Below, one piece after another: positions 20,209-28,376 of a DNA stretch of 30,556 nucleotides (the stretch's first letter is position 1; each line of letters starts with the position of its first letter). The DNA is taken from the IMG/VR virus record IMGVR_UViG_3300013131_000168, positions 1-30,556 of that record. One strand, given 5' to 3'. This DNA comes from a virus. A program made the translations under genes and the position numbers. The notes beneath the pieces are model-generated. The model ran no database searches, was not told where the DNA came from, and saw nothing but the letters and a program-made list of their open reading frames with translations.

Positions 20209-21372
20209 ATGAAAAAAATATCAATCATCGGCCGTGGAACAGTAGGTTGTTTAGCTGTATCTCATTTTCTAAAATGGACAGATTATGAAATAGAATGGAT
20301 TTATGATCCGTCAATACCAACAACTCCTGTTGGTGAAGGTACTACTTTAGTTTTTCCTAAAACTTTAAGAGAAAATTTATTGTTTGATAGTGTAGATATG
20401 GAAAAAATAAATTCTACACCAAAATTAGGAATTTGGAAAAAAGGATGGGGTAAAGGAAAAGAATTCAAACATACTTTTTTATCTGGCCAAACAGGTATAC
20501 ACTTTAACGCTTTAGAATTTCAAAAATATATATTTGATGGCTTGGTGGATAATCCTAAGTTAAATGTTATTGAAGACAATATAATGAATTATTCAGACTT
20601 GGATTCAGATTATGTTATGGTGTGTTCGGGTTCTCCTAAAAATATAACAAACGAATTTGTTAATCATACGAATATTCCTGTTAATTCAGCAATTGTGTTT
20701 CAATGTCCTTGGGATTATCCTAAATTTTTTTATTCATTAACTTTTGCAAAAAAACATGGATGGGTTTTTGGTATTCCATTAAGTAATAGATGTGCTATAG
20801 GATATGTTTATAATAATAATTTTTGTACCGAAGAAGATATTAAAAATGATGTTCAGTCAATATTAGATGAATTTCAGTTAGTTCCAAATGTTATTAGAAA
20901 TTTGAAATTTTTTAATTATTCTAAAAAAAATAATTTTACCGAAAAAATTTGTTATAATGGAAATGCTTCATTTTTTTTAGAACCTTTAGAAGCCACATCT
21001 ACTGCTACTGCGGATACTATTAATAGATATTTTTATGATTATATACATGGCAATTTAAGCGTAGACAATATTAATGAAAATTATACACAAAATATTAATG
21101 ATATAGAATCTATGATATGTTTACACTATTATTCTGGATCTGTTTATAAAACTGATTTTTGGGAATATGCTAAAAAAATAGCTAAAATTAAAATTGAAAA
21201 AGAATTTGAGATTAAAAGTAATTTTGCAAAAACTATTAAGCATAGCCTCATATCTTTAGAAAGCAATCAAAGTGAGGTTGGAACTTGGTCAATAAGAAGT
21301 TATCATATGAATATTATGAATTTAGGGATAAAAGAAAAATTAAATGAACTAATTAGAAAATATGAAGTATAA
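20209..21372 (+). CDS. FAD-dependent tryptophan-halogenase-like protein
   Basis: 387 residues. Rossmann motif IIGRGTVGCLA (G8, G10, G13), GEGTT at 42-46, STPKLGIWKKGW at 69-80 with K72 at the place of the catalytic Lys of PrnA/RebH, GWVFGIP (184-190) in place of the usual WxWxIP, and FLEPLEATS (256-264). These are hallmarks of flavin-dependent tryptophan halogenases (PF04820), which are about 500-540 residues, so this one is short. It is much more AT-rich than its neighbours and bracketed by a 35-bp direct repeat. No clear ribosome site precedes it. Substrate and halogenating activity are unknown. Confidence 0.8.
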   Translation: MKKISIIGRGTVGCLAVSHFLKWTDYEIEWIYDPSIPTTPVGEGTTLVFPKTLRENLLFDSVDMEKINSTPKLGIWKKGWGKGKEFKHTFLSGQTGIHFNALEFQKYIFDGLVDNPKLNVIEDNIMNYSDLDSDYVMVCSGSPKNITNEFVNHTNIPVNSAIVFQCPWDYPKFFYSLTFAKKHGWVFGIPLSNRCAIGYVYNNNFCTEEDIKNDVQSILDEFQLVPNVIRNLKFFNYSKKNNFTEKICYNGNASFFLEPLEATSTATADTINRYFYDYIHGNLSVDNINENYTQNINDIESMICLHYYSGSVYKTDFWEYAKKIAKIKIEKEFEIKSNFAKTIKHSLISLESNQSEVGTWSIRSYHMNIMNLGIKEKLNELIRKYEV

Positions 21373-21403
21373 ATAGGTTTGGCAGAACCATAAACTGCCA
21401 TTT
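21369..21403 (+). repeat. 35-bp direct repeat, copy 2 (late promoter and hairpin)
   Basis: Exact second copy of 20159-20193. Here the box is a perfect TATAAATA (21368-21375), overlapping the halogenase stop codon. The same TGGCAG/CTGCCA hairpin follows, but no T run, so this copy acts as promoter plus leader for the gene at 21427. Confidence 0.85.
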
Positions 21404-21426
21404 ACACACAAACACAGGAGATTTTT

Positions 21427-21699
21427 ATGTCTAACATGACACCTTTTGAGATTCGCTTAGATTTATTAAAGATGGCTCAGGCCATGCTCGAAGCCGAATA
21501 CTACGGCAAGAGAGAAACCATTTTGAACGACTGGACAACAAAAGTGGACATGGCTAAACATGCCGGTCAAACTCCACCAGATCACCCAGGTTATCCACCA
21601 TACCCCTCTGAACATGAAATTATTCAAAAAGCCAATGCGCTTAATGGTTTCGTTTCACAAATTCCCACAGCAGTAGTAGAAAAACCGACTAAGAAGTAA
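21427..21699 (+). CDS. Small phage protein (90 aa)
   Basis: The ATG follows CACAGGAG and a perfect TATAAATA box 52 bases upstream. The protein is helical at the N-terminus (IRLDLLKMAQAMLEAEYYG) with a Pro-rich middle (PPDHPGYPPYPSEHE). It is soluble and likely expressed late. Function unknown. Confidence 0.7.
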   Translation: MSNMTPFEIRLDLLKMAQAMLEAEYYGKRETILNDWTTKVDMAKHAGQTPPDHPGYPPYPSEHEIIQKANALNGFVSQIPTAVVEKPTKK

Positions 21700-21711
21700 T
21701 CGGTTGTCATA

Positions 21712-21730
21712 ACGAGCCACTTCGGTGGCT
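21712..21730 (+). terminator. Stable hairpin before the lysin gene
   Basis: GAGCCAC TTCG GTGGCTC, a 7-bp stem with a UUCG loop, between two genes and 7 bases before GAGAGGAG. There is no T run, so it may be an RNA-processing or stability hairpin more than a terminator. Confidence 0.5.
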
Positions 21731-21743
21731 CCGAGAGGAGAAT

Positions 21744-22301
21744 ATGACAAGCAAGACACTTTTTATAAGTTTGGTGTTATCTTCTTTTATCATTATGTTG
21801 TCGGCGATTAACATCAATACACATGCGCTAATGCCGATGAAAGCACCATTTGAAGCTCTCACGGTAGATACGAAAAAACAAATATCATGTTTAGCTGAAA
21901 ATATTTACTTTGAGGCTGCACACGAACCACACGAAGGCAAGGTCGCTGTAGCATTTGTAACATTGAATCGTTTGATGACCGGTAATTATGCTGATACGAT
22001 TTGCGGAGTGGTCACACAGAAAACTAACGGTACTTGTCAGTTTTCTTGGTATTGTGACCCAAAAATTGTTAAACAACGCTTGACAATTCGTGAGACTCCG
22101 TTGTATAATGAGATATTAGATTTGTCCACTTACGTTTACCTCAACCTACATCGTATGAAAGATGTAACGAACGGTGCCACATATTATCATGCTGATTATG
22201 TGAATCCTGGTTGGAAGTTAAAGAAGGAGACAAAAATTGGTAAACACATCTTTTACATACGAAACGGAGACGAAATTGACCGCAACAAAAGAATCATCTA
22301 G
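21744..22301 (+). CDS. SleB-like cell-wall hydrolase (probable endolysin)
   Basis: 185 residues. An N-terminal hydrophobic segment (about 5-25) is a signal or signal-arrest-release anchor. The catalytic part AENIYFEAAHEPHEGKVAVA (E near residue 58), then TLNRL and CQFSWYCD, matches the SleB/CwlJ hydrolase_2 family that cuts peptidoglycan. The ATG follows GAGAGGAGAAT. The next gene starts inside its 3' end. A lysis role is likely from family and layout. Confidence 0.8.
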   Translation: MTSKTLFISLVLSSFIIMLSAININTHALMPMKAPFEALTVDTKKQISCLAENIYFEAAHEPHEGKVAVAFVTLNRLMTGNYADTICGVVTQKTNGTCQFSWYCDPKIVKQRLTIRETPLYNEILDLSTYVYLNLHRMKDVTNGATYYHADYVNPGWKLKKETKIGKHIFYIRNGDEIDRNKRII

Positions 22302-22545
22302 ATTAAACAAAGATTTGATTACAATAATGACAGCCTTGACTATCATGGTTTGTACCGCAATTATTGGCCTAATCGTGTATAATTTAAATGACCGCAACAA
22401 CATGGCGAAAAACATTGAGGCGGCCATTGCCAAAGGAGTTGATCCGCTTTCTGTAAAGTGTGCCTACGAAACACAACCTAATTCGGTGTGTATTGCTTAT
22501 TCAATGACAGGTGTTATTCCTAGTTCTAGTTCTGGTAAAAAATAA
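22237..22545 (+). CDS. Membrane protein nested at the end of the lysin gene
   Basis: Starts at TTG 22237 with a strong AAGGAGA six bases upstream, inside the lysin gene in another frame (65-base overlap). 102 residues: a charged N-terminus, one membrane helix (about 28-48, IMTALTIMVCTAIIGLIV), then a soluble tail with two cysteines (VKCAYETQPNSVC). The position fits a holin- or spanin-like lysis accessory, but the topology is not diagnostic. Confidence 0.65.
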   Translation: MVNTSFTYETETKLTATKESSRLNKDLITIMTALTIMVCTAIIGLIVYNLNDRNNMAKNIEAAIAKGVDPLSVKCAYETQPNSVCIAYSMTGVIPSSSSGKK

Positions 22546-22560
22546 TTTTTGGAGTTTGTT

Positions 22561-22902
22561 ATGGCTACTAAGTATGCGTTTATTTGTAATGATGAGTTTG
22601 CTCGGTCTAAGATTACGATTGAGGCTGAAACACATTCTTTGACTGAGCTCATTGCTTTGTTTGAAGATTTTCTGAGAGCTTCACGTTTTTCTTTTGATGG
22701 TCACTTAGATATTATTGAAAATGAGCCAGAGATGGCAAGTGATACGAATGATGTATTTGGCCACATGGTCAATCAACATATTGAAAGCATCAATGGTTCT
22801 GAAAAATGTGAGGTATGTGGTATTTCTAAATCACTTATGGAAACACAAAGATGTTGGGATAAATCATGTCCCAAGAAAGAGGAACATGCCAACCAAGGAT
22901 GA
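22561..22902 (+). CDS. Small four-cysteine (zinc-ribbon-like) protein
   Basis: 113 residues from ATG 22561, with TTTGGAG nine bases upstream. The in-frame TTG at 22549 lies within that ribosome site and is not the start. The C-terminus holds CEVCG and CWDKSCP, a plausible zinc site. It overlaps gp33 by 17 bases. Function unknown. Confidence 0.7.
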   Translation: MATKYAFICNDEFARSKITIEAETHSLTELIALFEDFLRASRFSFDGHLDIIENEPEMASDTNDVFGHMVNQHIESINGSEKCEVCGISKSLMETQRCWDKSCPKKEEHANQG

Positions 22903-23110
22903 AATGAAAAAGTTTGCTTTCACCATAGACAGTATGGTAGCAAATACCGATTACACCTATCTTGAAGCAATCTTAGAATACTGTAAAGAAACTGGCCTTG
23001 AAATAGAAGTTGCAGCTTCTTTGGTTAATTCAGCTCTAAAAACGAAGATTGAATCTCAGGCTATGGAACAGAATTTATTGAAAACGAAAACCGCTAAACT
23101 GCCTATATGA
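22886..23110 (+). CDS. 33: Late-transcription coactivator gp33
   Basis: 74 residues from ATG 22886, after GAGG. The string MPTKDEMKKFAFTIDSMV, then YLEAILEYCKETGLEIEVAA and ending NLLKTKTAKLPI, is the gp33 pattern of T4-type phages. gp33 bridges host RNA polymerase and the sliding clamp to switch on late promoters. The neighbours gp59 and gp32 lie in the same order as in T4. A longer frame from 22715 is only chance overlap. It agrees with the TATAAATA boxes in this window. Confidence 0.85.
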   Translation: MPTKDEMKKFAFTIDSMVANTDYTYLEAILEYCKETGLEIEVAASLVNSALKTKIESQAMEQNLLKTKTAKLPI

Positions 23111-23724
23111 TAACTGGTTATGAAACATTTGGCATCTTTCAGGCTCTTAAACTTCACTTCACAACCGACAACTATGATTTCTTTAAGTATAACGGTAAGA
23201 GTAAAATCTCCGTAGAATCCTTTGAGAATCGTAAAGACAAGTATCATTTCTACAAGTTATCCCGGCGTCTTCCGAACCGAGAAGAACTGATACTCTTTAT
23301 TGTTGCAAATTTACTTCACAATGATAATTTGTGGGTTGGTGATTTGTTGACCGAAGAATCTGAAACCATTTACCGTGAAAGGCAAAAGATACTTCAGAGC
23401 CTATCTTACACGTTTGAGAATGATTGTCGCCACTTGTTTGATGGCATAGACGATCCAAACGAATTGCTGCAAAGTGAATCTGGCGACTATCCTATTCTAC
23501 TGACGAAGACTTTACAGAAAACCACGCAACTTGAAACCTTGTGTATACTTAATTCTATATTGAATTTCTTTCCGATGTGGACTAAGAAGATTGCCGATAC
23601 AATCCACTGGCCCAACTACCGAAGAAAAGTGCTAAAGTTTGCCGCATTTTTGACTTACGATAGTGTAAAATACAAGTTGATATTGAAAAAGGTTATAAAT
23701 GAAAATCAGAACGTTATATCTTGA
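23107..23724 (+). CDS. 59: Helicase loader gp59
   Basis: 205 residues, 4-base overlap with gp33. KYNGKSKISVESFENRKDKY followed by FYKLSRRL, LLHNDNLWVGDL and FENDCRHLF match the layout of T4 gp59 (217 residues), an all-helical protein that loads the gp41 helicase onto gp32-covered forked DNA. Adjacent to gp33, as in T4. Confidence 0.85.
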   Translation: MITGYETFGIFQALKLHFTTDNYDFFKYNGKSKISVESFENRKDKYHFYKLSRRLPNREELILFIVANLLHNDNLWVGDLLTEESETIYRERQKILQSLSYTFENDCRHLFDGIDDPNELLQSESGDYPILLTKTLQKTTQLETLCILNSILNFFPMWTKKIADTIHWPNYRRKVLKFAAFLTYDSVKYKLILKKVINENQNVIS

Positions 23725-24202
23725 CATGGATGGTGTACTAGCAAACTTTGAAAAACGCTGGGTTGAATTGTTTGATAGTTCACCAAATGAAACAAGGTCC
23801 AAGAAAAAATTTCATCCGAACTGGAGAAAGTTTATTGAAGATAAGAACTTTGTTACACTTGATGTTTTTCCTGGTGCCAATAAACTCCTAGATTATGTGG
23901 CTTACGCCAAAGTATTCCATGGATTTGACATTGAGATTCTTTCATCAACTGGCGGCGAACAATTCCATGATGATGTTTCGGCACAAAAAGGCCTTTGGTT
24001 AATGTCACAAGGTCTCTGGTACAAACGAAACTTTGTACCTGGTCGCCGATTGAAAAGAGACTATGCTACACCAGAAACGATTTTGATTGATGATACCGAA
24101 GATGTGATTGCCGATTTTAATGAAGCGGGTGGAATCGGTATTCTTCATAGAGATGCGGAAGAAACAATCCGTATTCTGAAATCTACACTTGAAAATGACT
24201 AA
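23699..24202 (+). CDS. HAD-type phosphatase (5'-nucleotidase-like)
   Basis: 167 residues starting inside the end of gp59 (26-base overlap) after AAAGG. LYLDMDGVLANF has the two HAD aspartates (D9, D11), SSTGG the second motif, and LIDDTEDVIADFNEAGG the final acidic motif. This matches 5'(3')-deoxyribonucleotidase-like enzymes, which would act in nucleotide turnover. The substrate is not certain. Confidence 0.8.
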   Translation: MKIRTLYLDMDGVLANFEKRWVELFDSSPNETRSKKKFHPNWRKFIEDKNFVTLDVFPGANKLLDYVAYAKVFHGFDIEILSSTGGEQFHDDVSAQKGLWLMSQGLWYKRNFVPGRRLKRDYATPETILIDDTEDVIADFNEAGGIGILHRDAEETIRILKSTLEND

Positions 24203-24206
24203 ATAC
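24199..24206 (+). promoter_or_regulatory. Late box-like sequence before gp32
   Basis: CTAAATAC overlaps the stop codon of the HAD gene, like the other stop-overlapping boxes in this window. It is 70 bases before the gp32 ATG. Middle promoters may also exist in the AT-rich leader, but I cannot identify one. Confidence 0.35.
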
Positions 24207-24276
24207 AATTATATCATGTCATCGTGGATAACCCGTTTACATACCGTTAATACTCCGTTTATACGAAAGGAAATAT

Positions 24277-25152
24277 ATGAGTTCATTCGCTAATCTTAAG
24301 CGCAACAAGAGTTCATTTGAAAAACTCACCAAGGCAATTGAAGCCGTCAACCAACCTGCTGATGCGGGTTCAAAAGAAGACAATCGTTTCTGGCAACCAC
24401 AAGTAGATAAGTCTGGTAATGGCATGGCGGTCATTCGCTTTCTGCCGGCACCTGCTGTTGATGGTGATGATGCTCTTCCGTGGATCCGTGTATTCTCTCA
24501 TGGTTTCCAAGGTCCCGGTGGATGGTTGATTGATAACTGTTTGACCACACTCAACCAAAAGTGTCCTGTCTGTGAGCATAATAACATGCTCTGGAATTCT
24601 GGTATTGAAGCCAACAAAGAAATCGTCCGTAAACAAAAGCGTAAACTAAATTATATCGCTAATGTTTTGATTATTTCTGATACGAAAAATCCAGAGAACG
24701 AAGGACAGGTTAAATTGTTCAAGTTTGGTAAGAAAATCTTTGACAAAATCAGTGAGACTATGAATCCTGAATTTGAAGATGAGACACCAGTTAACCCATT
24801 TGATTTCTGGGAAGGTGCTAACTTCAAACTTAAGATTCGTAATGTTGAAGGTTATCGGAACTATGACAAATCTGAGTTTGATTCTCCCGAACCACTTTTC
24901 CGTGGTGATGATGAGAAACTTGAAGCGCTTTGGAAGAAAGAACATTCTCTCCAAGAATTTACTGATCCTAAAAACTTCAAACCATATGAGGCACTGAAAA
25001 CACGCCTTGATAAGGTTCTTGGTTTTGAAGGTACACCGATTCGTTCTAAGGCCGAAGACACCGTGGCGAAGATTGATGGAGACATTGACACTTCAACCAA
25101 TGGTGATGAGGATGATTTAGATTATTTCAAAAATCTAGCTGAAGAACGCTAA
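24277..25152 (+). CDS. 32: Single-stranded DNA-binding protein gp32
   Basis: 291 residues, close to T4 gp32 (301). The N-terminus is Lys/Arg-rich (SSFANLKRNKSSFEKL), the cooperative-binding part. Residues about 78-108 hold the zinc site (HGF ... NCLTTLNQKCPVCEHNN). The end is very acidic (DIDTSTNGDEDDLDYF), the surface that binds partner proteins. It has its own leader (24203-24276) with AAAGGAAA before the ATG. It works with gp59 and the helicase. Confidence 0.92.
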   Translation: MSSFANLKRNKSSFEKLTKAIEAVNQPADAGSKEDNRFWQPQVDKSGNGMAVIRFLPAPAVDGDDALPWIRVFSHGFQGPGGWLIDNCLTTLNQKCPVCEHNNMLWNSGIEANKEIVRKQKRKLNYIANVLIISDTKNPENEGQVKLFKFGKKIFDKISETMNPEFEDETPVNPFDFWEGANFKLKIRNVEGYRNYDKSEFDSPEPLFRGDDEKLEALWKKEHSLQEFTDPKNFKPYEALKTRLDKVLGFEGTPIRSKAEDTVAKIDGDIDTSTNGDEDDLDYFKNLAEER

Positions 25153-25158
25153 GAGAGA

Positions 25159-25180
25159 CCCCGCTTCGGCGGGGTTTTTT
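25159..25180 (+). terminator. Rho-independent terminator after gp32
   Basis: CCCCGC TTCG GCGGGG followed by six T. It lies between converging genes, and its T run touches the stop codon of the minus-strand gene. It blocks readthrough into the tail genes. Confidence 0.93.
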
Positions 25181-27437
25181 ATAGGGTGACAGTTCTACCC
25201 ACCAATAATTTCATAAACTCAGAATCAACGACACTTGATGCTGAGCCCATACTACCCATACTTGCTTGAACCTGTGGCGCCTGAACGTTTACAGTAGGCG
25301 GCGATACAACAATTGGTGCTGATCCAATTTGTACTCGTGCTTGTGCGACTTCAATAGTAGCACCACTTACCCTACCACTATCAATATTCAAAGCACTCTT
25401 AAACCGTTCCATAATACTTGGAGAACTTGGTGTAACTGGTGCTTGAGACATTTGTTTGGGTGCCTCTTGTGTACCCATTGAAACATTTAGTCCAGACAAA
25501 ACGTTTTTAGAATAGCTAGACATTTCTTGTTGGTCTTTTGGATCTACCCATGATTTGAGAGCTTGATTTATTGGTGTATTACCAAATTTTCTAGACCATA
25601 AATCTCTTTGTGCTTCAATACCAGCTTCCATTGTTGGAAATTTAACAAAAGTACGAACTTTACCGTCAGAACCAGTAACGGTTTTTCCTGGAACTCCACC
25701 AAACTTAGCTTGTTCTGCAAAAACTTCTGTAGGACTTTTTGCTATTATATTTCCAGGATTATTATGTGTGAAAGCTATAGAGTCTTTTTTGTTTATTCCT
25801 TCAGCGACAGCTTGATTTTTCAATAAAGTTTCTTGTTCACTTTTAGATAGACTATTAAATGTTTTTTCGCCACTAACTGGAGTAGGTGAAGTGCCTGCTG
25901 GAGTTGAAGGCCCTGCGATGCTTGGCATTTTTGATTGTAATCGTGCTACATTTTCTTCATATAATTTTGAAGGATTAGCAGCCTCTTTTAGAGCTAAATC
26001 TAAATTACCTGTTCTTCCTCCAGCGACTCCTTTTTTAGTAGCTAATAAATTAGATTCACTCGCAAAAATTGCTCGTTCTTCGGATAACTCACGGTTTAGT
26101 TGATTTATTCTTTTAATATCATATCTTGTTTTTTTATCTTCGGGTATGGCATTTTTTTCATTTAGTTCTTTTTGTTTTTTCTCAATCTCAGCAAATCTTT
26201 TTGGCACGGATTCTTCTAATTCTGATATTGTTTTTTCTCCTGTTTTATCTCCATAAAGTTTAGCTAAAGCTGCTAATCCACCAGTGGCTAAAAGACCTTT
26301 AGGACTTAATACACCAATTCCTAATGTAGATGCTGCTCCATAAGCAGCTATTCCGGCTAAAATATTTCCTTTGTTTTCATTGAAAAAATTTAGACCATAA
26401 CCTTGCATATCTTTTACCACAGCGGTAAAAATATTCGTCATAATTTGCATACCTGTTTGGACGGTAGCGATTGTTTTTAAAGCTATATCTGCAAAAGTTC
26501 TTTCTATTGTTGTTAAAGTGTCTGTAAATTTTCCGCCAGTCAAATCATCAATTCTTTTTCTTAAATTTTCAGCTATATTTTTTATTTCATCAGTTATACT
26601 TTCAAAACTAAAATTTTCAAGGCCAAGTTTTTTCTTAATATCAGTCAAATCTAAATTTTGGTACATTTGATGTAGAACAAAACCTATACCAGCGGCTGCT
26701 AATAGTCCAAGTAAACCACCGCCACTTAATACACCACCTATTACATTGAAGATACCTTTTGCTGCACCCCCTAAAAAACCACCAATACCGCCAATCACAC
26801 CACCAACAATTGAAGATAATCCACTAAACAAAGAACCTGCACCACCAATGGCAGTCTTGAATAATCCACCTAAGGAAGACAGTATACCTCCGGTTGTATT
26901 TGCAGCTGCAGCCACAGGACTTGGAGTAGATTTAACGCCGCCTTCTCTACGAAACCTAGATTCATAAGCCGCTTCACGTTCACCAGCTCGCATAAAAAAC
27001 ATATCAGCTTTATTTGTTGCTTGGCCAGTTTGTTTTTTCACAAGTCTAAAAATATTTTGGCGCATCAGATTCATATCACGAGCCATCATTGGTAAAACCA
27101 ATGAATTTTTTGCTGTGATTTTTGAAGTTACTCCGACCATTCTTGTTTCTTCGGACAACGCATCAATTTTACTTTCCAAAACTGATGTTGATAAGACTGG
27201 TGCTATAGATACAGGTGACTTAGGTTTAGGTGTTGTTCCTGTGGGTGCTTTATATGATTTGAAAAAAGATGGTAATATATTCGCTAACAATCCTTTTTGG
27301 TTGAAGAATTGTCTTGGGTCTATTTTCTCTAAAGCGGCTTTGCCAACGGCTGAACCTAAACTTCCACCTGATTTTTTTTCAGCCAGATAGATTTCGGTGA
27401 GTCTGCTAGGTTTTTTGATAACAGTTTTCTTAGCCAT
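25179..27437 (-). CDS. Tape-measure-like tail protein with hydrolase-like domain
   Basis: 752 residues. Basic N-terminus; residues about 183-258 are a long Gly/Ala/Leu hydrophobic run (GGVIGGIGGFLGGAAKGIF), as in tape-measure proteins that cross the inner membrane at DNA injection. Residues about 540-650 contain FTHNNPGNI and an EAGIEAQRDLW region resembling virion muralytic domains. It is directly downstream of the small gp51-like chaperone, the usual place of the tape measure. T4 gp29 is 590 residues, so this one is longer. The function is inferred from position and composition. Confidence 0.65.
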   Translation of the reverse strand: MAKKTVIKKPSRLTEIYLAEKKSGGSLGSAVGKAALEKIDPRQFFNQKGLLANILPSFFKSYKAPTGTTPKPKSPVSIAPVLSTSVLESKIDALSEETRMVGVTSKITAKNSLVLPMMARDMNLMRQNIFRLVKKQTGQATNKADMFFMRAGEREAAYESRFRREGGVKSTPSPVAAAANTTGGILSSLGGLFKTAIGGAGSLFSGLSSIVGGVIGGIGGFLGGAAKGIFNVIGGVLSGGGLLGLLAAAGIGFVLHQMYQNLDLTDIKKKLGLENFSFESITDEIKNIAENLRKRIDDLTGGKFTDTLTTIERTFADIALKTIATVQTGMQIMTNIFTAVVKDMQGYGLNFFNENKGNILAGIAAYGAASTLGIGVLSPKGLLATGGLAALAKLYGDKTGEKTISELEESVPKRFAEIEKKQKELNEKNAIPEDKKTRYDIKRINQLNRELSEERAIFASESNLLATKKGVAGGRTGNLDLALKEAANPSKLYEENVARLQSKMPSIAGPSTPAGTSPTPVSGEKTFNSLSKSEQETLLKNQAVAEGINKKDSIAFTHNNPGNIIAKSPTEVFAEQAKFGGVPGKTVTGSDGKVRTFVKFPTMEAGIEAQRDLWSRKFGNTPINQALKSWVDPKDQQEMSSYSKNVLSGLNVSMGTQEAPKQMSQAPVTPSSPSIMERFKSALNIDSGRVSGATIEVAQARVQIGSAPIVVSPPTVNVQAPQVQASMGSMGSASSVVDSEFMKLLVGRTVTL

Positions 27438-27438
27438 A

Positions 27439-27579
27439 CTATCTTTTTCTTTGTCGTTGTTGTTCTTTCAATCGTTCATTCTCTTGTTCTAAAAATTGCA
27501 CTAGCAAATCAATATATACTTGTCTTTCCCAAGGTATCATGTTATCCAATTCTGTCAAACTATACTTGTGATGCTGCAT
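27439..27579 (-). CDS. 51: gp51-like tail assembly protein (ATG form)
   Basis: 46 residues from ATG 27579: SLTELDNMIPWERQVYIDLL, then a charged coiled tail. This is the pattern of short tail-assembly chaperones between gp26 and the tape measure. There is no ribosome site before the ATG. The same frame is open upstream into the end of the gp26-like gene, so the protein may be made mainly as a -1 frameshift extension of it. Next gene starts one base after its stop. Confidence 0.6.
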   Translation of the reverse strand: MQHHKYSLTELDNMIPWERQVYIDLLVQFLEQENERLKEQQRQRKR

Positions 27580-27629
27580 TAAAGCAAAGTTGGTTTGAAA
27601 GTAATTACCAAGGGTCTCATAACTAAAAT

Positions 27630-28364
27630 TTACACGAAAAAATTTTGAATACCTTCTATCACCATGTCCTCTTCATAGTTACATTTTGGACATTTAAAGT
27701 GTACCATCTTTTTTAATTTTGGCATTGTATCAAAAAACTTTTGCATTTTTTCTAAGTCAGATTGTTGCATGTTTTCTATGAATTCAACTATTTCTTCTTT
27801 TTCGGTATCTTTCACATAGTACATTTGATTTTCATCGTAAATGTAATCAATACAAGCAATCACAACATCTAAAATTTTGTCCATGTCTCCAGATTGTAAG
27901 TTTAATCTATCAATCATTTCAAACGTTGGATACTTCATCACGATACCAAGTTTTTTAGACAGCTCAATTTTGTTTGTGTGTTCAGGATTTTTTTCAGGAT
28001 GTATATCTAAAACATTCAAATCAAACTTTACCAATCCACCACAAACTTTATCTTGGCCAGTATCATCTTTCACAGTATTATTACAATTGTATCTTAAATT
28101 TACAACTTCACCAACTGAACGAGCACGAAGTTGAATAAACAGGTGTTCTAAATCAAATACTGGTAAACTATCAATGTCAACTTTTCCAATGATGCAATTA
28201 TTAATAACTTGCTTTATGATACCAATAACTTCTTTGGCATCCTCTGATTGTGCAGCCATCAGAAACAGTTTTTGCTCTTTCACTAAAAACGGTCTAAACT
28301 TTACTTTCTTGCCAGTAGAAATCAGTGTAGTTTCATAAACAGGCACATCAATTTTCGGTAACAT
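27630..28364 (-). CDS. 26: gp26-like baseplate/tail assembly protein
   Basis: 244 residues. The fold has a four-cysteine zinc site at the end (CPKC near 225-228 and a CNN...VCGG pair near 108-122), helical middle and the sequence VKFRPFLVKEQKLFLMA near the start, all typical of the T4 gp26 family (PF12322). It precedes the gp51-like frame and the tape measure. The last codons are CAA AAT TTT TTC GTG TAA, a slippery run just before the stop. Confidence 0.75.
   Translation of the reverse strand: MLPKIDVPVYETTLISTGKKVKFRPFLVKEQKLFLMAAQSEDAKEVIGIIKQVINNCIIGKVDIDSLPVFDLEHLFIQLRARSVGEVVNLRYNCNNTVKDDTGQDKVCGGLVKFDLNVLDIHPEKNPEHTNKIELSKKLGIVMKYPTFEMIDRLNLQSGDMDKILDVVIACIDYIYDENQMYYVKDTEKEEIVEFIENMQQSDLEKMQKFFDTMPKLKKMVHFKCPKCNYEEDMVIEGIQNFFV
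27636..27645 (-). promoter_or_regulatory. Probable -1 ribosomal frameshift site
   Basis: On the minus strand the run AAAATTTTTTC contains the slippery heptamers A-AAT-TTT and T-TTT-TTC, in the zero frame, six bases before the stop. A slip by one base gives FRVNFSYETLGNYFQTNFAL joined to the gp51-like protein. A weak TTGGT/ACCAA hairpin can form downstream. Confidence 0.55.
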
Positions 28365-28376
28365 ACTAAATCTCCA

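Noticed and set aside
20159-21403. Insertion sequence around the halogenase gene
   Set aside because: There is no transposase and there are no terminal inverted repeats. The flanks are direct repeats of an intergenic regulatory unit.
22715-22885. N-terminal extension of gp33
   Set aside because: The gp33 pattern starts at ATG 22886. The added residues overlap the zinc-ribbon gene in another frame and do not look like the family.
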